Below the pieces are notes generated by a model that worked only from the letters and a program-made list of their open reading frames with translations, did not search any database and had not been told where the DNA came from. Positions 24,187 to 32,943 of a stretch of DNA of 64,000 bases are shown in pieces. Both the position numbers and the translations under genes were made by a program. Source of the DNA: Lawsonibacter asaccharolyticus. Lineage in GTDB: Bacteria > Bacillota > Clostridia > Oscillospirales > Oscillospiraceae. The DNA lies in assembly GCA_003112755.1 (NCBI GenBank), contig BFBT01000001.1, forward strand, positions 248,001 through 312,000, read 5' to 3'. How positions within the stretch are numbered: the stretch's first letter is position 1; each line of letters opens with the position of its first letter.

Positions 24187-26745
24187 TCAATAGCCTCCCA
24201 TTAAACCGGAAAGTGTGGAGCTCTGGGAGTTCATCTGCTGGATCAGGACCTCCAACTGAGTGAACTTGTTGGTATAATAGTCCACTTTGTTGGACATCTT
24301 ATCCTGCCATTTTTCGATCTGTTCATCGATCTCTTTCATCTGATTCAAAAGTGTATTGTCCAGTGCCGCTGTGGGAGAGTACTGCGATCCCGCCTTTTCG
24401 ATCAGGATGCCCTTTACATCTCCAGTCGTGGCAGCATAGCGGTCCGTCACCTTCTGAATCATCGTCATGAGACCATCTGTGGCCGCTCCGTTGTCCTTGC
24501 TCTTGGTGAAGGCATCCCGCACCTGGTCCGGGTTGGTCTCCAGAGCCTCCCGCAGCGCAGTCTCATCCAGGCTGATGGTGGTCAGTCCGTCCTCATAGCT
24601 GGTCTTGATCCCGATGGAGCGCAGGAAGGAGCCATCTGCACCGCCTGGCGCAACAGCGCTGCGCAGTGCGTTATACAGAGAGGACAGGTCCCGGTCCATA
24701 AAGAGGATCCCGGTCTTGGCCTTTTCCTCATAGGCCTTGATCTCACTCTCCGTCATCCCCTCTTTGTCCTTGTCGGTCAGGGGCTTGTACTTGGAGCCGT
24801 CGGACTGTTCCAGCGGCATGTCAGAGTACGCCTTTTTCACCTCGGAGACAATGGCGTTGTAATCTTCCACCATGGATTTGATCGCATCCACAATGGTGTC
24901 CGCATTCGTCTTGCTGGTAAAGGTAACGCCCTCACCGTCTGTTTTGAAGAGGTCCTCCGGCTTTTTATTCTTCAGCTCCTCGCTGGTAATGGGGTCCTTT
25001 CCCACACCATCTGCGGCATTAAACGTTCCGCTGAAGGTGATATTCATTCCATCCGCCTCAAAGGTGTTGGAACTGCGTGTGAATGTCATGGTCTCACCGT
25101 TGATGGTGGCCTGGAATATGGCGTCCTGTCCTTTCACATACTCGGGAGCATTCTCATTTGTTACGCCGCCGAACAGGGCGGCCGCCAGATCCGTTGCATT
25201 TCCCTGTCCATCCACAGTCCCATATTCGATCTTACCGCCCTCGCCCGTCTCTTTGGCTGTAAAGACGAACTGGTTGGTGAGTTTGGAATAGCTGACGTTG
25301 ACCCCCGCCTCTGTATTGCTGTTGATGCCGTTGATCACAGTTTCCAGCGCGGTGTCCTTGGTATAGGTCCCAATCTCCACCCCGTTGATTTTCATGGAAT
25401 AGAGCTTGTTTCCCTCGCTGTCGATCCGGTTGCCATCCTGATCCACCAGATTTCCCGCTGTGTCATAATATTTCCCATCCTTTTCGATGGGCTTGTTTCC
25501 ACCGTCCAGTCCCTCGCCTCTCAGGGCAGTCAGACCCTTCATATCCTCTCCCAGCAGATCACCCAGCGTCCGGCTGGTATCCAGATATGAGGTCAGGCCA
25601 TTCTCCCCCAGGCCCAGCAGCTCGTTGACCGAGGAATTGACGGACAGGGTGTTTCCATTGGCCACCTGGAACGTGAGGGCGTTGTTCGCATCTGTCGTTC
25701 CCACGGTGATCTTTCCGGCGCCAAAGGCGTCCGCAATGGACTCATTCAGAGTGCGTGCAAATGCCTTGATATAGGTTTCACCATTCTGCGGTGTCACCTC
25801 GCCCACTTTGATCTGCTTGGTCTGCCCGTTAAGGGTGATGGTAAGGGGCTTGTCCCGGAGATACTCTGTTGTGGATACGCGTTCGGTCACGGCTTTGTCA
25901 GTATCCAGCCGGATGCTACTTGATTTGCCGCTGATGGTATCCTCCAGCTCCATCACCATGTCCTTGAAGTCCCCGGAAGCTCCGCTGATATAGATGCTGT
26001 TCCCGGCACCGGATTTGTCGCTGAACCCGATCCCATGAGGTCCCACTTCTACCCCGATCACCTCAGAGGCAGAGACCACATTTCCACTGGAAGTGGTGAT
26101 TTTCTGGTCGGCCAGCTTTTTCTCTACCGCTTCCTTAAACTTATCCAAGTCCAGCTTTCCGTCTTTTCCGGAAAAATCCTCCAGCTCCCCGAAGTCCAGG
26201 GTGATGTTCTGATTTCCATAAGTCAGCGTGAGCGATCCGCTCATGGTGCTGACCTGTATCTCCTTCCCCAGATCGATCTCCTCACCCTCTACGGTGATCT
26301 GACCGTCCTTCGCACTCGCGCCCAGAGAGTTGTTGACCGTATAGCGGGCGGCGGTGGCAAGCTGGGCCACCGCATTGAGCACCACATTGCTGCTGGTCTT
26401 TCCAGAGGCAGTCACCAGATTGGAAAACGTCCCATTGGGGGTGGTCACCACCGCATTGTTGAAAAAGCTGGAACTGAGCAGGTTTGTGCTGGAGGTATAA
26501 GAGGCATATTTCCGTGCGAATTCCACCAGTTTGTTGGAAATGCTCTGGTACGCCTGCTGCTGCCACTGGAGCACCGTGCGGTTCTGCTCCAGTCCCGAAA
26601 TTTTCTGCTGGTAGCCCTGGACCATTCCCTCGATCATGGATTCCGTGTCCAGTCCGCTGGCCAGTCCGGAGATGATGTTGGAATTTCTGTTTCCATAAAT
26701 GCTTCCGCTGGAGGTGCTGCCAGTCAAGCTTCCGATCGATGCCAT
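24187..26745 (-). CDS. fliD: Flagellar cap protein FliD
   Basis: The 852-residue protein opens with SNIISGLASGLDTESMIEGMV, the conserved FliD N-terminal motif, and ends with a helical C-terminal domain (LNQMKEIDEQIEKWQDKMSNKVDYYTNKFTQLEV is recognisable). FliD forms the cap that guides flagellin assembly at the filament tip. It is far longer than the 450 to 500 residues of model species because of a large middle section likely exposed outside. The ATG at 26743-26745 has an AAGGA ribosome site. A SigD-like promoter lies upstream. Confidence 0.93.
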   Translation of the reverse strand: MASIGSLTGSTSSGSIYGNRNSNIISGLASGLDTESMIEGMVQGYQQKISGLEQNRTVLQWQQQAYQSISNKLVEFARKYASYTSSTNLLSSSFFNNAVVTTPNGTFSNLVTASGKTSSNVVLNAVAQLATAARYTVNNSLGASAKDGQITVEGEEIDLGKEIQVSTMSGSLTLTYGNQNITLDFGELEDFSGKDGKLDLDKFKEAVEKKLADQKITTSSGNVVSASEVIGVEVGPHGIGFSDKSGAGNSIYISGASGDFKDMVMELEDTISGKSSSIRLDTDKAVTERVSTTEYLRDKPLTITLNGQTKQIKVGEVTPQNGETYIKAFARTLNESIADAFGAGKITVGTTDANNALTFQVANGNTLSVNSSVNELLGLGENGLTSYLDTSRTLGDLLGEDMKGLTALRGEGLDGGNKPIEKDGKYYDTAGNLVDQDGNRIDSEGNKLYSMKINGVEIGTYTKDTALETVINGINSNTEAGVNVSYSKLTNQFVFTAKETGEGGKIEYGTVDGQGNATDLAAALFGGVTNENAPEYVKGQDAIFQATINGETMTFTRSSNTFEADGMNITFSGTFNAADGVGKDPITSEELKNKKPEDLFKTDGEGVTFTSKTNADTIVDAIKSMVEDYNAIVSEVKKAYSDMPLEQSDGSKYKPLTDKDKEGMTESEIKAYEEKAKTGILFMDRDLSSLYNALRSAVAPGGADGSFLRSIGIKTSYEDGLTTISLDETALREALETNPDQVRDAFTKSKDNGAATDGLMTMIQKVTDRYAATTGDVKGILIEKAGSQYSPTAALDNTLLNQMKEIDEQIEKWQDKMSNKVDYYTNKFTQLEVLIQQMNSQSSTLSGLMGGY

Positions 26746-26798
26746 GTTTCCTTCACTCCTTTGACACGGCTGTCCCCCCAGGACAGCACTGTAATAGA

Positions 26799-26827
26799 TT
26801 GACAATCCAGTTTATTTTGAGTAAAAT
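26799..26827 (+). promoter_or_regulatory. SigA-type promoter for the parA-comFB unit
   Basis: A perfect -35 TTGACA (26799-26804) and a -10 TAAAAT (26822-26827) are 17 bp apart and face the ParA gene. The leader is about 150 nt long. Confidence 0.7.
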
Positions 26828-26868
26828 CAATTTGCACATCGTTTTTACTCCTTACTACCTCGCTTTTT

Positions 26869-26895
26869 ATATCGTCCGGAATCGTCAAAAATTAA
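26869..26895 (-). promoter_or_regulatory. SigD (sigma-28)-like promoter for fliD-fliS
   Basis: On the minus strand, GACGATAT (26869-26876) matches 7 of 8 bases of the SigD -10 consensus GCCGATAT. TTAA (26892-26895) stands in for TAAA exactly 15 nt upstream. Filament cap genes are typical late SigD targets, and sigD is in the operon at 37851. Confidence 0.5.
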
Positions 26896-26982
26896 GAGCT
26901 GATACCGCATTTTCTTGCGGCGCCCTTATGCCAGACTGCGCACAGGCTTTTCCGGAACTGACGAAAGGAGAAGTAAAGGGGT

Positions 26983-27786
26983 ATGTCACCAACTATTATC
27001 TCGATCACCAATCAGAAAGGCGGCGTCGGAAAGACAACAACTGCCTGCGCCCTTCTGTCCTCCCTGCATAACCGCGGGGCCAAGGTCCTGGGCGTGGATC
27101 TGGACCCGCAGGGGAGTCTGAGCTTCAGCCTCGGTCTTGATATTGAGCACTGCGTCACGATCTACGATGTATTCCGCGGGACCGCTTCCCCTGAACAGGC
27201 CGTCTCCCCTACAGATACCTGCGATCTTCTTCCAGCCAATATCCTTCTCTCCGCAGCCGAACTGGAATTTCAGAAGCCGGGGCGGGAATTTCTGCTGAAA
27301 ACCGCCCTGTCAAAGCTCCAGGACCGATATGATTTCATCATCATCGACACTCCTCCCGCCCTTAATATTCTGACCGTCAACGCCTATGTCGCCACTGACG
27401 GCCTGATCATTCCCATGGCGCCGGAGGTACTCAGCCTGCTGGGCGTCTCCCAGATCAAAGAGACCATTGACAGTGTGCGGGAGTATTATAATTCCCGCCT
27501 GCGGGTCATGGGCATTCTGCTCACTCGTTTTAATCCCCGGCTGAATCTCAATCGGGAAATGCTGGAGCTCTCCCAGCAGATGGCGGAACAGCTGGATACC
27601 AGAGTATTCCAGACTAAGATCCGTAACAGCGTCTCGGTGGCGGCGGCCCCGGCTCACGGGATCAGCATCGTAGATTACTCTCCCCACTCCAAGCCCTCCC
27701 AGGATTATGAGTGTCTGTGTGATGAGCTGGCCGGCGCCGCCTTTCCCCGCAGGACCCATCAGGATGGGCCCGGGAGGGATGTGTGA
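26983..27786 (+). CDS. ParA/MinD-family ATPase
   Basis: The 267-residue protein has the deviant Walker A motif KGGVGKTT (about residues 11-18), GVDLDPQGS and IIIDTPPALN, and is of Soj/ParA length. Such ATPases position DNA or protein assemblies through a gradient on the nucleoid. It is coupled to a ComFB-domain protein by a TGATG overlap, not to a ParB, so its cargo is likely a protein complex. It lies among motility and c-di-GMP genes. A role in placing chemotaxis or motility machinery, as for ParC and PpfA systems, is an inference. Confidence 0.85.
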   Translation: MSPTIISITNQKGGVGKTTTACALLSSLHNRGAKVLGVDLDPQGSLSFSLGLDIEHCVTIYDVFRGTASPEQAVSPTDTCDLLPANILLSAAELEFQKPGREFLLKTALSKLQDRYDFIIIDTPPALNILTVNAYVATDGLIIPMAPEVLSLLGVSQIKETIDSVREYYNSRLRVMGILLTRFNPRLNLNREMLELSQQMAEQLDTRVFQTKIRNSVSVAAAPAHGISIVDYSPHSKPSQDYECLCDELAGAAFPRRTHQDGPGRDV

Positions 27787-28538
27787 TGGCGGGCAAAAAC
27801 AGCCGAAGCAGCAAAACGGCCCATGTGCTGAATCTTCTTTCCGGCGGCACGCCGGAGGTAAAGCCGGACGCGGTGCCGCCCCCCAGGGAAGCACCTCCCC
27901 CCGCCCCTTTGGAGCCTGCCCCCCCTGCTTCAGACATGTCCGTGCCGGAGGCTCCGTCCTCTGCTGCGCGCCGTCTCTCCCCGCCCATTTTGGAGGTGGC
28001 CCGCAGCAACAATGCTGCGCTGTCAGAGAGCATCCACACTGCGCTGGAATCCGCACTTCAGGAGGAGCTGGCCTCCTCGGAGCAGACTGCCGCCCCCTCT
28101 CCGGTCCCTCCTGCATCTCCCGCTTCCGCAGCGGAGGGAGAAGCTTCTCCCCAGGTTTTGGACACTCCGCCCCCCACTCCTTCTGCTCCCGCTCCTTCTG
28201 CTCCCGCTCCCTCTCCTTCCGTGCCGGAGCAGGCATCCACAGAGCTGTCAGACGGCGCAGAGCTCTTCAATGTGATGCAGCTCTTGGTGGCGGAAAAGCT
28301 GGAACGTTATGTAAAGCTGTTTGGCCTTTGCAGCTGTCCCCGCTGTCTGGCGGACGCCGAGGCACTGGCTCTCACCCGGCTCCCGGCCCAATATGCCGTG
28401 TTTCCGCCAGATCTGCTCCCCACCAAGCTCAGTGTGTACCGGGCCCGGTATGACAGCGAGATCACCAGGCAGATCATCTGGGCCTGCAAATCTGTGATGG
28501 ACTCCCCCCGGCATATCCTGCCCGCCGGCTCTCGCTGA
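27786..28538 (+). CDS. ComFB-domain protein with ParA-partner-like N-terminus and Pro-rich linker
   Basis: This 250-residue protein starts with a short basic peptide (AGKNSRSSKTAHVLNLL), as in proteins that stimulate ParA ATPases. A long Pro/Ala/Ser linker follows (about residues 25-155). The C-terminal ComFB domain (about 160-245) has CSCPRC, DAEALALTRLPAQYA and a final CKSVMDSPRH. ComFB proteins have been reported to bind cyclic dinucleotides in cyanobacteria. The ATG overlaps the parA stop as TGATG. A link between c-di-GMP and ParA-based positioning is suggested by the arrangement but not shown. Confidence 0.7.
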   Translation: MAGKNSRSSKTAHVLNLLSGGTPEVKPDAVPPPREAPPPAPLEPAPPASDMSVPEAPSSAARRLSPPILEVARSNNAALSESIHTALESALQEELASSEQTAAPSPVPPASPASAAEGEASPQVLDTPPPTPSAPAPSAPAPSPSVPEQASTELSDGAELFNVMQLLVAEKLERYVKLFGLCSCPRCLADAEALALTRLPAQYAVFPPDLLPTKLSVYRARYDSEITRQIIWACKSVMDSPRHILPAGSR

Positions 28539-28622
28539 CAGAAAATTTTTATTTCCCCAGCGATCCTCGCTTTTTCCGGCCTACAGATCGATCCTCCCTC
28601 TAGTCTACAGAGGATATGGATC

Positions 28623-28931
28623 ATGAAGAATATGATCGCTTCTCAAAAGAAGGGGAATGTGGAAATGGGCTTGAATTACCATAATCTGATGGAGGATATC
28701 GTGCTGCAGCATGTAGATAGGATCTTGGAGGCGGACGGCTGCTACTGCTGCGACATCTGTAAATCTGATGTGATCACCTATGCGCTGAACCATCTCCCCC
28801 CGCAGTATGTGGTGACGGATACCGGGCGCATGATGGTCAAGCTGAAGAATTGTGACTCTCAGAACCGCACAGATGTGCTCGCCGCCCTCAGCAATGCAGT
28901 CAAGCTGATCCGGGACAACCCGCGTCATTGA
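28623..28931 (+). CDS. Stand-alone ComFB-family protein
   Basis: This 102-residue protein is one ComFB domain: NLMEDIVLQHVDRIL, a CYCCDIC cluster, DVITYALNHLPPQYVV and a final NAVKLIRDNPRH. It resembles the C-terminal domain of the preceding gene, so the pair may arise from duplication. An AGAGGA ribosome site lies 8 nt before the ATG. B. subtilis comFB is a small late-competence gene, but the family is widespread and linked to cyclic dinucleotide sensing. Several hairpins follow the stop. Confidence 0.8.
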   Translation: MKNMIASQKKGNVEMGLNYHNLMEDIVLQHVDRILEADGCYCCDICKSDVITYALNHLPPQYVVTDTGRMMVKLKNCDSQNRTDVLAALSNAVKLIRDNPRH

Positions 28932-28935
28932 CGCA

Positions 28936-28964
28936 GCAGGCCCCGCCATATTGGTGGGGCCTGC
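28936..28964. terminator. Hairpin after the stand-alone comFB gene
   Basis: GCAGGCCCCGCC and its complement close around a short loop. The core CCCCGCCATATTGG is shared with the hairpin at 29063-29095. No T tract follows on the plus strand. Confidence 0.55.
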
Positions 28965-28966
28965 GA

Positions 28967-29000
28967 CTGCCTAAAAGTGGCGGAGTCACTTTTAGGGCAG
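28967..29000. repeat. Second hairpin in the comFB-pilZ gap
   Basis: CTGCCTAAAAGTG and CACTTTTAGGGCAG pair with one bulged base around a 7-nt loop. It sits between the two related GC hairpins. Confidence 0.6.
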
Positions 29001-29062
29001 CATCAAACGTTATCCGCCGCCTGTGGGCGCCGGACCTCCGCAGGAGCGCTTTTTTGACAAAC

Positions 29063-29095
29063 TGAGGCCCCCCGCCATATTGGCGGGGGGCCTCA
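29063..29095. terminator. GC hairpin between the convergent comFB and pilZ genes
   Basis: TGAGGCCCCCCGCC pairs perfectly with its complement around a 5-nt loop, just after TTTTTTG at 29050-29056. It probably serves as a terminator for one or both converging genes. Confidence 0.6.
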
Positions 29096-29102
29096 GGCGC
29101 TC

Positions 29103-29756
29103 TCAGCTCTTCCGGTTGATAGACCTTGCCTGCAGGTTGAAGATATCCCTGCACAGCTGGTCCTCCTGCCCCGGACGCAGGTCATAAAAGCTGCACCCAT
29201 AAGAATACCAGCCCTTTCCGGCATCTATCCGCTCCACCCTCCGCACCAGGCAAAGCAGGGTATAGAGCTCCCCCTCCTGCCTCAACCGAAATCCAGACAG
29301 CTCCAGCACTTCCCCCTCTATATACCGGCCCTGACTGTAAAATTTCACCCCGCTGATGCTTATATCGACCAAATTGCAGGGCTGCTTTCTCCCCTCCCGG
29401 TCAGTCAAAATGCCGCGGCCTCTCACCATCTGTCGGAAGTTCTCTCGCCTCTCCGGCCCAGATACAACGTTCTCCAGTTCGATCCACCAGTGGTCCGCTG
29501 CGTTCCGCTCCACCTGTCCATAGGCGATCATCACCTTGCCCTGCTCCTGTCCCATATAGATGTGTACCTTTACCGGTTCATGGTATAAAACACCCCCGGG
29601 AGTTCCCTCCCCTTTACGCAGCTCTGCACAGAGCCGGCCGCCTGCCCTGTCGTATTCCTGTATCCTCCCCACAAAGAGAAGATGATTTTCCCGGGTCAGC
29701 ACCTCGCATATCGCGCCCAAAGCACTGGAGAGGTCCTCTTCATATTTGGGGCTCAT
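29103..29756 (-). CDS. PilZ-domain c-di-GMP receptor (YcgR-like)
   Basis: This 217-residue protein has an N-terminal beta-rich YcgR-like part (about residues 1-105) and a C-terminal PilZ domain. The PilZ binding motifs are present: RENFR (RxxxR, about 118) and DISISGVKF (DxSxxG, about 147). YcgR-type proteins bind the flagellar motor or MotA when c-di-GMP is high and slow swimming. It lies directly downstream of a GGDEF/EAL gene, which supports that role. It converges on the comFB gene. Confidence 0.85.
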   Translation of the reverse strand: MSPKYEEDLSSALGAICEVLTRENHLLFVGRIQEYDRAGGRLCAELRKGEGTPGGVLYHEPVKVHIYMGQEQGKVMIAYGQVERNAADHWWIELENVVSGPERRENFRQMVRGRGILTDREGRKQPCNLVDISISGVKFYSQGRYIEGEVLELSGFRLRQEGELYTLLCLVRRVERIDAGKGWYSYGCSFYDLRPGQEDQLCRDIFNLQARSINRKS

Positions 29757-29777
29757 AGCCTCTCACCTTCCATTTTC

Positions 29778-32700
29778 CTATTTCCAACTCAGAATATCTT
29801 CTTTTTTCTGCGACTCCAAAACCTGACGCATTTCTTCCCACTCCAGAGGCTTGTAGAAATAAAATCCCTGGATAAAGTCGCACTCTGTCTGGCGGACGAT
29901 ATCCAGCTCCTCTTTTGTCTCTACGCCCTCTACACAGACTTCCTTTCCGAACTGATGGCAGGCGTAGACCACGCTCATGATAAACCTCATCTTTTCCTTG
30001 GAGGTAGTGATCTCCCGCATCAGAGTCCGGTCCAGCTTGATCAGGTCAGCCGGATACTGCAGAAGAAGCTGCAGCCCGGAGTAGGCACTTCCAAAATCGT
30101 CCAGAGCAAACCGTATCCCGATCTGCTTGCACTGCCGGATAAAGCGCTGAAGATGCTCCGGCATCTCGTCAAAATGGGTCTCTGTCAGCTCGATCAGCAG
30201 ATTTTCCGCCGGTATCTGGAAGCGCTCCATGGTATCTTCTAAAAAAGGGAAAAACTTTTGATCCATGATCTGGAGATAGCTGACATTGACCGAGAGCCGG
30301 AAATCCGGCTGATACTTCAGGATCTCCTTCCCTTTCCGCATGGTCTCCTCCAGAATCCATTTCCCTACCGGAGCAATCATTCCCGTCTGCTCCAGTATCG
30401 GGACAAATTTGGAAGGTGATATCTCTTTCCCCTCGTTCTTCCAGCGCAGCAGCACCTCACCGCCGAACATCCGTCCGTTTTTTGTCTCTACCTGGGGCTG
30501 GATCACAATGCGGAAGCCTTGGAACCCATGTTCAATGCATGCATTCAGAGCCATGCTCATGTCGGTATGCTCCTGATAGGTCTTTGTCATATGGGACGAA
30601 AATTCAAGATAATCCAAATCTGGGAACGCTTTTGCTGTATGGGCTGCCGTGATCACATTGTCGACCAGCTCCTGGGCCTCTCTCTGTCCCGCTGCGCTGT
30701 GGAGCACCCCAATGGCACAGGGGGAAACAACATGGATCTTATATTTTCTGAATATGTCTTTTATGATCTTTTGGATCGATGCCACCGCCCCTTCCGGCTC
30801 CAGCACCGTTTGAGAGACTGCCAAAAAACGCGCTCCGTCTATCCGATAAAAATAGAACTGCACGCCCAGATTCCGCTCCAGCTGCCAGCCGATCTCTTTC
30901 ATCACCGCGTCTCCAATGTCCCGGCCGAAGACGTGGTTAACATCGGAAAATTTTCGGAGCACGATGCACATCAGCATTGTCTCGATCCCAAGCCTGTTGA
31001 ACTCCGAGATCCGCTTCAGGGCAAGGGAAAGGTTGAGCAGTCCGGTGATCGGATCCACCTCCGACTCATTTTTCAGGCTGACCATGCTCCCAGAGAAAAA
31101 CAGCGGCTCTGTCTTATCCTCATTCCACTTCATGATCCCCCGGCAGTGCAGCCAGGTCAGCTCTCCATTTTTGTCATAGATTCGATAGCGGACGCTGTGA
31201 CTCTCCCGCTTTTCCCTGAGCATGGCCCTCGTATCCTCGACATGCATCTGCTGGTCCGGCCCATAGATGCGCTGCTCCAGCAGCGACACAAAATTGGGAA
31301 CAATATTCCCCGGGAAGCAGAAGTCCTCCTTTAAATTGTCGGAAATATAATATAGATTTTTCCTCATATCTCCGAAATAGATATAGAAGGAAGAGCCCGT
31401 CATGGTCAGCGATTTCAAAAAGGAGGTCACATCAAAATAGCAGTCCCTCACAAAGGCATGGAGCGCATCCTGACTCTGCACAAGCTCCCTGTCATCATGC
31501 TCCATCCGGTGCTCTTCCAGTCCATCTGTCAGGCCGCACAGGCGGTAATATGTCCGTTTATTCTCGTACATATTTTCGTCCGCCTCATTCATCAGGTCAT
31601 TGAAGCTTTTTCCGCCGGCCTGACACCAAGCGCTTCCGATGGACAGCCAGCAGCGGCTGGATACCGCCGCCGCTTTCAGCTGCTCCACACTCTCCTGAAA
31701 CTTCTCCCTGCCTACCCCTTCCCGCACCACCAGAAACTCGTCCCCGCCCATGCGGAAGATCTGGTCCACAGGAAACATCCCTCCTAAGACCTGATAGGCT
31801 TGTATGATCGTTCGGTCCCCGCTGGCATGCCCAAACCGGTCATTGACCCGCTTCAGGCCGATCAGATCACAGTAGATCAGCCCCATGTCCCGCTCCAGAT
31901 GTGCTCTGGCTAAGTAGGAATTGAGCGCGTACCGATTCATCGCGCCAGTCATCTGATCACGAAAGCTGATCTGCTCCAGATTCCGGATCAGGTCCCTCTG
32001 CTGTATGAGAGAGACAATAAAATGAGACAGGATCTTGCACATCTCCGCCACTGCGTTCATCTGTTTCTCTGGTGGGTCGTCTATGCGCACAAAGCCGACT
32101 ACCTCCGCTTTGGCCAGAAGCGGGATCAGGATCATACGCCGGACCTGCTCCGGAGACAGCACCTTAGACAGCGCCGGCATATCCCGGCACAGCTTTTCCA
32201 TATCTGTCAGCAGCAGCGGCTCGTTATGAAAAAATGTTTCATACCACTTTGTCACGGGTTCCGCCACACTCAGCTCCAGCAGTTTTTTCTCCGGCGCCTT
32301 CCCCGCCCTGCTCCAGCTATAGGTGTTGAGCAGCCATTTTCGCTCCCTGCTCTCGTAGATCATCACTGCATTGCAGGAAATATGGGTCCCGAGATAATGG
32401 AGCATGAAGCTTAATGCCTCATCCATGTCTGTGACGGCACGCACCTTCAGAAAGCACTCATTGATCAGCTCTTCATAATGACGCACCGCGGCAAGATCCA
32501 GCTTCTGCGCTTCCTGCTTTTCCTTCTCCACATCCATGGCAAATTCCATGCGGTACTGTCTGCCCTCGTACTCAACGATGGTGTCCTTGATCCGATAGGG
32601 GGCTTTGAGCAGAGGATTTCGATAGGTCCATTCAATGAATTTGCCTTCCTTCAGCTGTGAATTTGTACAGAATGGACATGGCTCTCTCCTTCCCTGCAAA

Positions 32701-32855
32701 ACCTCATAACACTTTTTCCCTGCGTAGTTGTCCTCATCCTCGATTCTAAATACAGAGCGGCCGTACCGGTTCAGGTACACCAGCTCATAGGTCTCTACAT
32801 CCGCCACATAGAGGATCTCTTCCAGGTCCTCAAAGTGCTCCCAAACTGGTATCAT
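29778..32855 (-). CDS. PAS-GAF-GGDEF-PAS-GGDEF-EAL c-di-GMP turnover protein
   Basis: This 1,025-residue cytoplasmic protein has several regions in order: a PAS-like sensor with C-P-F-C (about residues 1-110), a GAF-like region (130-280) and a GGDEF cyclase domain with intact RMGGDEF (370-374). A second PAS-like region (about 450-580), a degenerate GGDEF with DGARF and a C-terminal EAL domain (about 775-1015) follow. The EAL domain keeps EVLLRW, NVSYLQ, LTETH, DDFGSAYSGL, KLDR and EGVET, so it should be an active phosphodiesterase. The protein could both make and break c-di-GMP. It precedes the PilZ receptor gene by 21 bp. Confidence 0.88.
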   Translation of the reverse strand: MIPVWEHFEDLEEILYVADVETYELVYLNRYGRSVFRIEDEDNYAGKKCYEVLQGRREPCPFCTNSQLKEGKFIEWTYRNPLLKAPYRIKDTIVEYEGRQYRMEFAMDVEKEKQEAQKLDLAAVRHYEELINECFLKVRAVTDMDEALSFMLHYLGTHISCNAVMIYESRERKWLLNTYSWSRAGKAPEKKLLELSVAEPVTKWYETFFHNEPLLLTDMEKLCRDMPALSKVLSPEQVRRMILIPLLAKAEVVGFVRIDDPPEKQMNAVAEMCKILSHFIVSLIQQRDLIRNLEQISFRDQMTGAMNRYALNSYLARAHLERDMGLIYCDLIGLKRVNDRFGHASGDRTIIQAYQVLGGMFPVDQIFRMGGDEFLVVREGVGREKFQESVEQLKAAAVSSRCWLSIGSAWCQAGGKSFNDLMNEADENMYENKRTYYRLCGLTDGLEEHRMEHDDRELVQSQDALHAFVRDCYFDVTSFLKSLTMTGSSFYIYFGDMRKNLYYISDNLKEDFCFPGNIVPNFVSLLEQRIYGPDQQMHVEDTRAMLREKRESHSVRYRIYDKNGELTWLHCRGIMKWNEDKTEPLFFSGSMVSLKNESEVDPITGLLNLSLALKRISEFNRLGIETMLMCIVLRKFSDVNHVFGRDIGDAVMKEIGWQLERNLGVQFYFYRIDGARFLAVSQTVLEPEGAVASIQKIIKDIFRKYKIHVVSPCAIGVLHSAAGQREAQELVDNVITAAHTAKAFPDLDYLEFSSHMTKTYQEHTDMSMALNACIEHGFQGFRIVIQPQVETKNGRMFGGEVLLRWKNEGKEISPSKFVPILEQTGMIAPVGKWILEETMRKGKEILKYQPDFRLSVNVSYLQIMDQKFFPFLEDTMERFQIPAENLLIELTETHFDEMPEHLQRFIRQCKQIGIRFALDDFGSAYSGLQLLLQYPADLIKLDRTLMREITTSKEKMRFIMSVVYACHQFGKEVCVEGVETKEELDIVRQTECDFIQGFYFYKPLEWEEMRQVLESQKKEDILSWK

Positions 32856-32890
32856 GTCTCTTCACCCTCACACTCGACTTTCCACTGCAG

Positions 32891-32938
32891 CAAAAAACCG
32901 GGACGGCTGACCCCCCTGTTCTCTGTCAGCCGTCCCGG
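32891..32938 (-). terminator. Terminator at the end of the long fla/che transcription unit
   Basis: On the minus strand a 14-bp perfect stem starting CCGGGACGGCTGAC is followed by TTTTTTG. It lies just after the EAL-HDOD gene and before the GGDEF/EAL gene, so it marks the likely end of the flagellar operon. Confidence 0.9.
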
Positions 32939-32943
32939 TCCTG

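Noticed and set aside
26983..28538. parA plus downstream gene as a ParAB plasmid or chromosome partition locus
   Set aside because: The partner has a ComFB domain and no ParB domain, no parS-like repeat was seen, and the context is motility genes.
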